A stretch of 64,000 nt of DNA, taken from Typhlomys cinereus (Eukaryota; Chordata; Mammalia; Rodentia; Platacanthomyidae). Made by a program: the position numbers and the translations under genes. The stretch lies in assembly GCA_023101885.1 (NCBI GenBank), contig JALPQD010000027.1, positions 5,309,021-5,373,020 on the forward strand, given 5' to 3'. Under the pieces are notes generated by a model, which had not been told where the DNA came from, did not search any database, and saw only the letters and a program-made list of their open reading frames with translations. Below, piece after piece: positions 1 to 10,380 of the stretch (positions are counted from its first letter, which is position 1; each line of letters starts with the position of its first letter).

Positions 1-546
1 CCCTGAACAAGTCTGCAGGTACTTGATTGATTGCTGTGGAAAACCCAGCCCATAGTGGGTGGTACTTTACAGTGGTGGACAAGATATAAGAGTGCAAGGA
101 AGAGGGACTTGCTCTTTCCCTATTTTGTGTGGAGTTTACCCTGCGAGCGTCGTTCACTTTTAAAGCATCTGGCCTTTGTTGCTGCTGCCACTGCCTCAGT
201 CCTTGGCTGACTCAGAGCTTCATCTTTTCCATCACGTTGTTGCTGTTCCTGCTGCCTTTGCAGCCTGTTCTCTAGACCTTGCTGCTGTCCACTGTTCATT
301 ACTGATGTCAGAGCTCAGCTGTTCTTCACCAATGTAGGAACCCAGCATCTTCAACCCTCCAGAGAAGTAAAGGCTTGAAACCTTCTGGGGATCTTTTAGC
401 TTTCTGGAACATTCCAGTCAAGAACAAGCAGCTATGCGTGGCTACTTTGAAGGACACTATTTTTTATTGTAAGTTATTTTGATAAACTTATTTATATATA
501 TGACATCTTGTAGATTCTGCTTCTTCAGAGAACCCTGCCTAATACA
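1..546 (+). mobile_element. ERVL-type LTR, 3' portion (solo or truncated)
   Basis: The block contains 'cccagcccatagtgggtgg', a motif also found in the LTRs near 50.3 and 59.4 kb. It ends with 'cttcttcagagaaccctgc' followed by 'ctaataca', the classic terminus of mammalian ERVL/MLT2/MT2-like LTRs. A 'gataaacttatttatata' AT-rich stretch near 480 could carry the polyadenylation region. The left end lies outside the window. No internal retroviral coding sequence follows, so I read it as a solo LTR. The family call rests on remembered terminal motifs; the subfamily is not determined. Confidence 0.6.
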
Positions 547-1905
547 ATGAGCAAGGAGTGTCAGGGTCTGGCCTTACTACTCTTGCCCAAGTGCACTAAC
601 AAAGAAGCATTCAAGAAAAAGTGAAGACCAATCAGGAGAAGAGGAGATGGTGACTAGAGAAGAAATGGGTGGAACAAGGTTAAATTGTGAGAAGAGTAGA
701 CACAAACAGAAAAGAAATGGTGTAAACCTGAGAATCAAAATGTTAAAATCAGCAGCAGCAATTACAGAGCCAGTTTCCAAAATGAATAAAAACACATGGA
801 ATGCTTTAATAATGAAATAAAAAATACAGTAATTAAAACAATGCAAGGACAGTAGGGCTAAAATATAAAATATTTACATAATTAAAACTAGTAACGTTTT
901 CTTTCTTCCTTAAAAATGCTCAGTAATTATAAGGATCCATTACCTTGGAGAAAGGTCACATAAGAACAGAAGTTCTAATGATAAAAATGCTAGTAGATAA
1001 ACTCAATTAGTAACTAAACTATATATAAGGCAACTTCAATTAGTCATTAAAAATTAGCACGTTAGCACAGTGAAAACTCATAAGCTATGCTGAAGAAAAA
1101 AACAATTCACTGTAAAAATCAAATATGCGCAGAAGAAATAAGGGAAAAAAGGAAAAAAAATATTGAGAAAGAGTATCCTGGGCTGGCAGCACAGCCATAT
1201 GTGGCAGCAATGTGGCAGCTGAATACTTCTGATGAGAGCACAGGAGTGAATGAGACAGAGCTACAGAGACGTCGAAGTCACAGCAAGCATCACAAAGCGG
1301 ATGAGACAAGCACAGGAAGCAAATGGAGAGTCTATGTTGAGAGTATTAAATAAATACTTTCCTTAATTTTAATAACGTCTCTGTGGATGGAAATGGTGAA
1401 CTCAACCCTTAACAAATATCTCCGTGGTCATATTCTTCTCTGAAGTTTAGGATGTTCCCAGAGCTAGAAAGTTTACTGGGCCACAAGGATTTCTGCTTTG
1501 GCTTAAGGGAGACTGAACAAATCTAGCTTTTTATAGACCTTGTTGTTTCTCCTCTGGAGCCCTGCTTTCCTGAGGTCAATTTTGTAATTCCCCAACTCTG
1601 ACTTGTTCCTTCCACAGGTAACATTTTCCACAGCAGGATCCTTCCACTCCACCTGGTGAGTTAGATGTTCTTATTAGCAGACATTGTTAGGTCTGCCCTA
1701 AAACATATTGTGCAAAACTGACCAAAAGCTAAGAAAAGCAAGTCGTTCTGACTCTACATTGTTCCCTAACATTATCCATTTATTCCTTATTCCTGTACCA
1801 CTCTTAACAATACTTTCACCAACTCCTTTTGAAGGGGGAGTGTTGTTCTTTGAACCATGGGTACACAGTGAAGACCAAATTCTGCTTTGTATACTACATC
1901 CAGTT
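547..1905. other. no gene seen; AT-rich single-copy sequence
   Basis: No recognised repeat or gene. An 88-codon plus-strand frame at 1087-1353 is lysine-rich at its start, and its middle is less biased in composition than surrounding frames, but it matches no family I know and has no supporting gene structure. A 38-nt segment at 1618-1655 is flanked by splice-like signals (see findings). Confidence 0.4.
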
Positions 1906-1939
1906 TTTTCTCTCTCTCACTCTCTCTGTCTCTGTCTCT

Positions 1940-1978
<39 letters not shown>

Positions 1979-1980
1979 TT
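1905..1980. repeat. (CT)n followed by (CA)n compound microsatellite
   Basis: An interrupted (CT) run at 1908-1953 passes directly into (AC) at 1955-1978. Such compound tracts often mark the tail of an old tRNA-derived rodent SINE, but no SINE body is recognisable just upstream. Short open frames over this tract are low-complexity artefacts. Confidence 0.9.
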
Positions 1981-2422
1981 GCATATGGGTTGCTTTAGGC
2001 ATAAGGTGGATTTATTAAGTTATGATTGACCTGGGTATTGCTCACTTAATATAAATGCTCTGAATGGGCTATTAAAATATAACCCATTTTCCATCTTGGG
2101 TTTAATCTTGTATAACCCCCTGTACTTCAGGGATCTAGGTATCATGTATTTACTCTGGAAATTCATGACTAGGTAGAGTTGAAACTTTAATAAGTGTTTC
2201 TTCTAGCTCCTGAAGCTGGCCTGCTTCTCTCAATTTTGAACTAGATATTTTTGGATGCCAAAATTCTTTCTCCTTGGAACCCCCTATAACCTAGTAGCTG
2301 CTGTTCTTGCTAGCTTTAAAAATCATGGTAATATTTTAGAACTGTTTGATTTTAGAAGATACAAAAATAAATATTAAACATCAATAACACAAAACAATTC
2401 TCTCCCTGCTTCCTATACTCAT

Positions 2423-2658
2423 GGGATGGGGAGATGGCTCAGTGGGTAAAGTACTTTCCATACAACCCTGCCGACATAAATTGGGATCTCCAGATCACAG
2501 AAAAGTCAAACAAAACATATAAAGAGTGTCTCTAATCCCAGCATGCCTACAATGGAGGATGTGGGTCAAAGAATCTCAAGAAGATCCAGGCTATGGTGGA
2601 AAGTGAGAAGTCACATCCAAAACTTGTCCTCTGACCATAAATGCTTCATCCCTCACAC

Positions 2659-2701
<43 letters not shown>
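2423..2701 (+). mobile_element. tRNA-derived rodent SINE (B2/B3/B4-like), diverged
   Basis: The 5' head 'ggggagatggctcagtgg' is a typical tRNA-derived SINE start containing the pol III A box. The middle carries 'ctaatcccagcatgcctac', and the element ends 'gtcctctgaccataaatgc' followed by (CA)n at 2659-2701. This arrangement, with a tRNA head, a unique body and a CA tail, is common to old rodent SINEs. The body differs from the young SINE at 8427 and elsewhere. No clean target-site duplication was found, consistent with age. Confidence 0.7.
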
Positions 2702-2703
<2 letters not shown>

Positions 2704-2974
2704 CTATCTCTCTTCACACATGCCCACAAACTCATATATCACATATCACATGCTTTAAATAAATAAGAATTTTGAGTGCTCAAAGTTAAATAGTTAAATA
2801 TCATCTATTTATTTCATTTTTCTCATATTCACATACTAATGTTTCATCTTACATATTCGCTGCTGCTATGCTCATGCAAATCCTCATCATAGCATGCATG
2901 CATACAAAGGATAAGCTTAGACTCTAGCTGCTCTTCCTCAACTTCCCCTCCTTTTCCTCCTCCTTTTTATTTTT

Positions 2975-3095
2975 AAAATTAATAAGAAAAAAAGTATGGT
3001 TTCATTCTGTAGTGTGGGTTGTCCTTGAACTCCTCATACCCTTCCTTGGTCTTCTGAGTGCTAAGATTGAAGATGTCAGCCACCATGCCTGACCT
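2975..3095 (-). mobile_element. B1-type SINE, diverged
   Basis: Read on the plus strand it goes 'gggttgtccttgaactcctc', then 'cttctgagtgctaagattga', then 'gccaccatgcctgacctg'. This is the antisense of a 7SL-derived B1 monomer. A T-rich stretch at the left is the remnant of the A tail. Many substitutions indicate an old copy. Confidence 0.75.
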
Positions 3096-3253
3096 GTAGC
3101 TCTCTTGAATTATCCAGAGGGGACACTTTCAATATTTTGTTCTAGATCCTCTGAACCAGCTGCCTTAATGTCAATAAAATCATCTCTGTCTAGACTGAAT
3201 CTTCTTTTTTAATCTTTTAAACCCAAACCAATTTTTAAAATAATCTCTGTGAA

Positions 3254-3300
3254 TGAACATATATATATATACATGTTCATATATATATATATATATATAT
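3254..3300. repeat. (AT)n with imperfect palindrome
   Basis: Alternating AT dinucleotides. The first part, 3254-3279, is a near-perfect palindrome: TGAACAT at 3254-3260 and ATGTTCA at 3273-3279, with a TA-rich centre. Confidence 0.9.
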
Positions 3301-3689
3301 AAGCTTGCATTTGAATAATCCCTTGTATATCAGACTCTAATAACTGACTAGTGTGTATTTTCATGGTATCAAAAATATACTCTAGGAAGAAATTTTATTT
3401 CACTAATTTTTGACAAAGAAAAAGGAAACCGATGGATGACACACATGAAATTTGAGGACATTTTATTACTAGAATCATTGTTGAGATAACTCAGCAGACA
3501 AAGGATGTTGTAAGAGATTCAGGGAAACCTTTTGTAACATAGCTTGAACAAAATTATGCAAAGAATTTCAACTGGATTCTAATATTGATGCAAATATTAG
3601 TATTGTTTTCAATATTATTCAAAATTTCAAGTTACATTTTGACTCATGTGTTCTATGTGAAAATTAAACCCCATACTATTTCTTTCATT

Positions 3690-6600
3690 AAGTAGTTTTC
3701 TACATCTGTCACCATGGCCGAAGTTTCAAACACCTCTCTTCCATTTCTGTGTTTGATCACATCATCCACCCCCCCATATTCTCTCCATTTTGTCTGTATC
3801 CACTGTTTCTCCAATCACTAATCTATTCTTATAAAAAAAATTCACTGGTTCAAAATATTATCTAGATGGGATGATATAAAAATGCATTTTAGAATTGGCT
3901 TTGTCCACTCTGCTTAAATCTCTGGTCTCTAAGCTATTCCATGTAGGTTGTTGGTTGTAAATATTTTGTTACTTTTTATTGTCAGATAGCTTCCCATAGC
4001 ATATTGACTGGACACTTGAAGCTCTCCTATCTGCAACTGTCAAATCTCTACACTACAGAACTATGAGACTAATAACCCAAAATTAGATTCAACAAATATT
4101 TTAATGTATTTTTCCTTTACAAAGGTATAAAAGAAATTCAATGAATGAGCTGATTCCAATTTTGTGTCTTTGCAAATAAAACTACTGTTAGTATTCATTC
4201 ACAAATTTCTGTGCAAACATAAATGATTATTCTAAGGGTGTGACTGCTAAGTTGCATGACAAACATGTTTTTAGTTTAACAAATTTCACAACTAGTATAC
4301 TATTTTAAATTCTTTTAGCAATGTAAAATTTATGCAGTTTCTCTACAACCTTTTCATCATCTGGTGGCATCACAATTATTTCTATCTTAAGCTATTCCAA
4401 TACATGTGCAGTGACATCTTATTATGCTATAAGTCTCTGTATGATTGTGAGCATCACTTTTTGTGCTTATTACCATCTGTATATCTTTTTGGTAAAAATA
4501 TTGTGGAAGACATTTGTATATTTTATTATTTTGCTTTTTCCAGTGATTTTTCTTAAGTTCTTTACTAGTCCTCTGTGAGATAAGTAGTTTATTTTCTCTA
4601 GTCTCTTTACATGATTCACATGAGCTTATACAGAGAAATATTTTGCTTTGTTTTGTTTTACTTTTGAGACAGAATTTCAGGCTGTCCTTGAATTCACTAT
4701 GCAGTTGATGATGATATTGAACTTCTGACCTCCTACCTATAACTGCTGAGTGTTAGGATTCTGCATGAATACTACTATGCAGTGTGTATGCCATATGTTG
4801 GATTAAACTGAAGGCTTTATACATTGGATGAAAATGCTTTATTTACTGACCTATATCAATTAATCCGAATGTTTTTAATTTCTGTGGCATTATTCACTTT
4901 GAATTCACTTTCTAAGGCATCACCAATTACCAATGGATGGGCAATTGCTTTGGAATCATTGTTAAAAGATTGATCTCCCATCAAACTGCTTTTAGAACAT
5001 TGTCAAATAGCATTGAATATATTTGTGTGAATCTAATTTAGGGTTCATTATGTTTATCAGTGTTTCTGTGCATCTTCCATAAAACCTCAGTTTTGTTGCT
5101 TGATTGTTCTAGCTTCAGTATTCTATACTATAAATGCACACACACATACATACTGCTGAGTGTGCAGAATTGTGGATTTTACCATTTCTCTTTGAATTTC
5201 TATTACATTTGATTGATAAATACATATTTGGAAAAATTATTGTTTCTTCTTGGTATTATTACATAATAGCCATCTTTGTCTCTATGCAAAATGTTTTGTG
5301 CTTAAATTTATTTTTTTTATTTAGGATATTAAAAAGCCACTCTGACTTTTGTAAGCTCAAGGTTTCAGGGCATATATTTTTTCCTATCAGTTAATTTTCA
5401 TGTACATATATGCTTAAATTTAGAGTGAGTTTTTCATACAGTTTCTTTGTGTCTTTTTATTCATTATGGCAGTTCTTGATTTTGGGATTTTTTTCTTATT
5501 TGTTTATAATATAATCATTAATATTCTAGCACTTAAATGTGTCATTTAACTATTTATTTCTTCTTTTTTGTTATATTTCTTTCTTAATATTCATTCCTCA
5601 GGAGTTTTTTCCCTTAACATTTTGGGAGAACTCCATTAAGTTTATATGTAGAGTTTTTAACTGCTCTCTCCAGTTTCTATTGTAGTTATTCTTTGTTAAA
5701 TTATATTGGCTCTATTTTTGGATTTCAGCCAGGTGTGATCAGACAAAAGCATAACAAATATCTGGTGAGCAAACTTTGAAATTAAATTTTGCTTAATTTT
5801 ACTCCCTTTTGCTCAGTTTTACAGCCACACTTGCAAACTTGTGCTATGACCTTTGCAAGTTGAGAGTGGAGTTTGTATCAGAAATTTACAGACTAAGAAG
5901 AAAGCACTATAAAACAGGAAGGCAGGCAAATTCATTTAAACACCATGGCCACAAATGCTGGTCTGTATGTATGGAATGGCACATAGTTCTTCAAAGCAAG
6001 AATTTAGTAATAAGCTGCATTTTTAATTAACTGAATACAATAATTTTAGGGTGAGATAAATATCACAGTATCAACATTATTCTGTCTTTGATAGGGCGAA
6101 AAATTTGTTTGTGCTTTTCCTTTTACCTGTTCCACTTCAGAATAGTGTTACATTTTCATTTATAATACTGTGGATATTTTTTAAATAAATGTAATTCATA
6201 AATTCATGAGGAAAAGTTGAGGTAGCATTCATTGGTAGCTCTATTTTTAAATTTTGTTCTTTTTTCCTTTCTGAGATTCTAGACTTATGTCTTTGATCAT
6301 CTTCCTCTGTTTGAAGACACAATATTAACTGATCTTCAAGGGTAGGTCACCTAGTATAAATTCTTTTGGTTTCCTTTCATCTGAGAATATGTGTATTTTC
6401 CTCTTTTCCTATGAATACTATAGTTGGATGTGAAATTGATAGTCAATAGTTTTACTTTGTTTTTATTCAATTCACTTGAGAAATGCTGTGTCTTTTACTT
6501 TTTCTGCCAGTTTTTTCACTGTACTGTCAATGCATGAATCCTTTTATTTTGCCCTTATATTGGCTAATTTCAGTTCAGTATTTTCCAGTGATTCTTTTGC

Positions 6601-6860
6601 AAAAGATCTTTGCTAATTTATATTCCCTTGTGTTTTATTTGTTTGATGAAAACATGAAATTATCTGTGAAATATTTTATGGTGACACTTTAAAATTGTCA
6701 TCGAACAAGGTGAAAATTGAAATTCTTCTTCTAATGGGCAATCTCTAGTTCTTGGTAGATGATTTATTTATTATGAAAGCAGACAATGGATTCTTTCATT
6801 GTAGCAGATAGTCACTCAGGTTTGGTATTATTACATATGTGTCTTGCATTTTTATAGGAA
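3690..6860 (-). mobile_element. old L1 (L1M-type) fragment(s), 3' part, antisense
   Basis: Several stretches read on the plus strand match the antisense of mammalian L1 ORF2 and 3' sequence as I remember it. At 4200-4560 they include 'ctctacaaccttttcatcat' and 'gcttattaccatctgtatat', the diagnostic order around the L1 3' end. Around 5325 comes 'aaaaagccactctgactttt' followed by 'tttagagtgagtttttcata'. At 6340-6400 'gtaggtcacctagtataaat' precedes 'ttcatctgagaatatgtgta'. The order is consistent with one minus-strand element about 3 kb long, 3' end at the left, interrupted by a B1 near 4.65 kb and by unrecognised stretches. All reading frames are broken, so no ORF2 product is possible. Individual segment limits are approximate. 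Confidence 0.6.
4650..4790 (-). mobile_element. B1-type SINE, strongly diverged, inside the old L1
   Basis: Plus-strand reading: 'ttttgagacagaatttcagg', 'ctgtccttgaattcactatg', 'ctgctgagtgttaggattct'. This is the antisense order of B1. It interrupts the L1-like sequence and is therefore younger than that L1. Confidence 0.65.
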
Positions 6861-6865
6861 GTGAG

Positions 6866-7290
6866 TGTCATAATTAGACACAGTTATCAACTTGACAGTT
6901 GAGAGTTTGAGCTCTGGGCACATTTGTAGATAATTGGTAGTTGAATTAAGTCCAGAGCAAACCTACAGGAGATTGCTTAATGGATGGGAAGGCTCAGCCG
7001 GTGGTCGATAGGACTAGTACCCAGGCAAGTGAAAAAATGGAGGGAACTGTTTGAAAAAGGGGGCATCCTTGTGCATATTTGACCAGACATGTTGGTCTGG
7101 CAAATAAGGCTTGTCCCTCTCTCAGCTATTACATAGAGATGGCATGTGGTTAGTACCCTCGGTCCTTGGGTGATGGTGCATACTTTCCTGCTAGAATGGA
7201 CAAACAACTGGACACAGGAATCATAAGAGAGAATAAACGCCTTGTTCCCTAAAGTAGATTTTATCAGCAATTGTGCAGAGTAACTAAATA
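6866..7290 (+). mobile_element. solo ERVL-type LTR, family A
   Basis: It starts 'tgtcataattagacacag' with 'atcaacttgacagttgaga' following and continues with 'gagctctgggcacatttgta'. That last segment is shared exactly with the LTR at 50.3 kb and, in reverse, with the one at 17.4 kb. Internal segments such as 'ccagacatgttggtctg' are also shared. It ends near 'gagagaataaacgccttgtt', an AATAAA-bearing polyadenylation region. No retroviral genes flank it. The family resembles rodent ERVL LTRs of about 400 bp; the exact subfamily name is not determined. Confidence 0.75.
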
Positions 7291-8413
7291 GTGGGTCACA
7301 TTTCAGAGTATTTGTGTTATTGCTAAATCTATTTGATTACCTAGTATCCGTGAAATCCTCACTCATTCTTTCAGTTTCTGTGGAGGGAGGGAAAGGGGTT
7401 TCCAAAGTCTTCAGTTACCTGTCAGTTGTGATGGAATCCCCACCTCAATGATTTCTCCTTAACTCCTCTGAATTCTCTAAATGAGTGAGAAGATCACTAG
7501 GGTCCTCAGAGGCACAAAAAAATCTGAGACTTGGATCTTTTATTCTCTTTTGGCCTTTTCCTTGTAAGACTGATGACTGAGTACTTTGTAATCTTCTGTT
7601 TTCCCAGTACTTATACTCCATCTCCTTTGTTTCTTAAAGTAGCACTGTTGTTCTGAAAAATAACTGTTTGATTAGCTAACAGGCTTAGGATGCTTTAGAG
7701 AAATAGAAGAACATTTGGATAAGATCATTAAGGAAAAAATTTATGAAAAACCCAGATGATTTGGGTAAAAAATGAAATTCACTTAAAACATACTAATTTG
7801 TAAATATGACTTTAAACAATTCACTTTTTTCTGTGTGTGTATGTATGTATATATGCATATGTGTATGTGCATATGTACATATGTGAGTATGTGTTTACAT
7901 GTTGATGGTAGTATTACATGAAGGAAAAGGTGAGGGAATTGTGTTACAACAAAGATGTTTGTATAAATGTTTATTTCATGTAGTGATCCAGTGGTTTAAA
8001 TTAATAAATAATTTTTAATAAATAATTTTTAAAAACACGAATTCATTGATTCAACAACAATATGTGCTGAAAGCTGGTCTGTGGTCATATAATTCAAGAT
8101 AATGAGCAAAATAAAATATACTCAACTGGAAAAGAAATTAAAAATAAGAAGATCTAGCACAATAATTTGACTTGCATTTTACACAGTTTTCATGTGCAGG
8201 TATAAAAAACAGATTCAAAAAAAGGAAAAGGAAATTGTCACTATATTGATTTCTACATATTATAAAGTCCAAAGAGGATAGTTGGCTGTCCAATATTTCT
8301 AAGCCATTTAATAAATGGCAGTGGTAAGGAATTGACTTAAGGTTCCTGTAGTTTTATGGGATCCAATAGGCTCCCATTTACTAGAGAGAGATTTTTTTTA
8401 TGGACAGAGAATG
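7291..8413. other. no gene seen; AT-rich sequence with small tandem repeats
   Basis: Nothing coding is recognised. The stretch contains a degenerate TATG/CATA-rich tract at about 7833-7893 and a 14-bp unit 'aataaataattttt' repeated twice in tandem at 8003-8016 and 8017-8030. Confidence 0.5.
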
Positions 8414-8426
8414 AAGAGTTGATGGA

Positions 8427-8684
8427 GGGCTGGAGAGGTGGCTCAGGGGTTAAGCCTCTGCCTTGCAAGGTGGAAGTTCCTGAGTTCAGATTCTAGACCC
8501 TACGTATACACATCGGGCTGAAGTGGGGGCGGCCTGCGTTTCTGGTCCTGGTAGGGTGAAGCCTGTGAATCCCAGATCAGAGTAAACAAGGAGGAGATAG
8601 AGGGGGTCCATGGTAGTTCCCGAATTCGTCCGTGGTACACACACACACACACACGCACATATGCACAACTGAATAAATAAAAAA
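8427..8684 (+). mobile_element. young tRNA-derived SINE, copy 1
   Basis: The head 'ggctggagaggtggctcagg' includes an A-box-like 'tggctcagggg'. A B-box-like stretch 'gagttcagattct' lies about 50 bases further on, so the element is tRNA-derived and carries an internal pol III promoter. The body includes 'gcgtttctggtcctggtag' and 'gttcccgaattcgtccgtgg', then a CA-rich stretch and an A-rich tail. It is flanked by a perfect 13-bp target-site duplication 'aagagttgatgga' at 8414-8426 and 8685-8697, which fixes both ends and shows L1-style retrotransposition. Some CpGs are already lost, so this copy is a little older than the one at 21056. Confidence 0.9.
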
Positions 8685-9270
8685 AAGAGTTGATGGAATG
8701 AATGTTCTACATGTTTTCTAATTTCTCTTACTTTCTGTATTTAAATATCCTAACAGTTCACTACAAATCTTAGCACTTACTTGACCTTATTTAAATCTAA
8801 AATCAAAAGTAAAGAGGGACAGGCTTCAGACAGAATATCCAAGTGGAGTAATTCATCTTTATTCTCCAATTTGTATATTCTGATGGATAAAACTCTTTGA
8901 TATGCAAGCTTCTTTCTGAGGGTCCCTGAACTAGTGAGTCTTGAGTCAGATACGTAGTTCAGTGAGAAAAACTTGCCTGTTCTCAACCTGAAGATGAAGT
9001 CTTGCCAGGCATCATGCTGTAAACAGACTCTGGAACTGAATTTTGGCTTCTGAATTTTTTGGGTTATTCTTTATTAATGTGGAGATGTCTGTACTCTTTG
9101 GATAAATGAGCTCAGACATCAGATTTCTAGAAATAAACTTGCATTATTTTTAAAATCCTTTTTAAATCAACCTTGATTTTAACAAGGAGTCATAGAGATA
9201 GAAAACACCAAAGCATGAAAATATCTGGACTTGTTGTTAGACAAATTTCTTTGTGTGTATGTCTTTTCTC

Positions 9271-9363
9271 CTACCCCCACCTCTCTCCTTTCTCTCTTCT
9301 TTCTCCTCTCTCTCTTCTCCCTTCTCTCTCTCATCTCTTTTTGTCTGTCTCTCTGTTTCTCTG

Positions 9364-9433
<70 letters not shown>

Positions 9434-9460
9434 TTTTCTACCTTTCTCTCCTCCTATAAA
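9271..9460. repeat. polypyrimidine tract with perfect (CT)n core
   Basis: About 190 bases are almost pure C/T on the plus strand, with an uninterrupted (CT) run at about 9371-9431. The mirror-symmetric homopurine/homopyrimidine character could form H-DNA. Open frames on both strands here encode only Ser/Leu or Arg/Glu runs and are artefacts. Confidence 0.95.
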
Positions 9461-9462
9461 AA

Positions 9463-9515
9463 ATGAGCCGGGAGCCATGCATACACAGATGCCTCTGAGC
9501 TACATCTCCAGCCCA
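9463..9515 (-). mobile_element. ID-like SINE fragment
   Basis: The plus-strand reading 'gatgcctctgagctacatct' then 'ccagccc' is the antisense of the ID/B4 tRNA-Ala-like head ('ggctggagatgtagctcag'). It directly follows the polypyrimidine tract, suggesting the tract is the expanded tail or neighbour of this element. Confidence 0.6.
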
Positions 9516-10333
9516 AGTAATCTCTGTAATAGGATTACAATCATCACATCCCTCACTACAGAATTGTCGTATTATTTCTCTGTTCAGTAATGCTTTGGGT
9601 TGTTATGTGATTTTCTTCAACAAATTGACGATCTAATTTTTTTTTCCCTTTTTAAAACCAAAAGTCTAACTTTTTCTTCTATTTTTTCTTAAAACTTTCA
9701 ACATTACGTAGGGTTTTCTTTACCTTAGAAAATGTTTAGGTTGATAATAGTTGATCATGAATAGTGTTTATTTTGTTTTCTTCTTTGAGCAGCAGTACAG
9801 CAGAAGTGCCTGGGAAGTTGAAAGGTCTTAACTCAGCATGACTTTGGAAGTCATTCCTGATGCTCTGCATAAGAAGCGTTCTGGCACTTTGCATTCAAAC
9901 TCTTGAAATTTGAGTTTTACAAAGTAAACACTGCAGAAGTAATGGCTAACTGGAGATAGATACTGTTCCACTTAGTCCTTGTTGTTGATGTAGAATATGT
10001 TCAGGACTAAAAGGTTTGTAGCATTAGGAATTCCAGGATACAAATTCAACAGATCATCTTAGGCCAATGATTTCATGGAGTCCTATCTGAAGCTCTAATA
10101 TATGTAATATTTTAGGTTCCTAGATACTTTATATTTTCAATTCATGAATTAAAGCCTTGTTTAAATGATTTATACTTCACTTATTACAATTCCTTTAAAT
10201 AACATAATCTAAGTAGAACAGACAATAAAGTTTGCATTATTTCTGCTAAAAGGATGCTCTAAACACATACATGAGCATTTTGCTTATGGTAAATTCCTAG
10301 GATACTATTTCAATATCACTTTACACAAACAAG

Positions 10334-10335
<2 letters not shown>
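9516..10335. other. no gene seen
   Basis: AT-rich sequence without a recognised repeat or a coding pattern. Confidence 0.4.

Positions 10336-10378
<43 letters not shown>
10336..10378. repeat. (AT)n microsatellite
   Basis: Uninterrupted AT dinucleotide run of just over 40 bases. Confidence 0.97.

Positions 10379-10380
<2 letters not shown>

Noticed and set aside
8427..8500. tRNA gene suggested by A-box and B-box-like motifs in the SINE heads
   Set aside because: The sequence continues into a SINE body and A tail, with target-site duplications, and lacks a foldable acceptor stem with the partner strand; it is a tRNA-derived SINE.
9173..9590. Ser/Leu-rich and Arg/Glu-rich frames up to 119 codons
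   Set aside because: Pure translation of a (CT)n tract on both strands.
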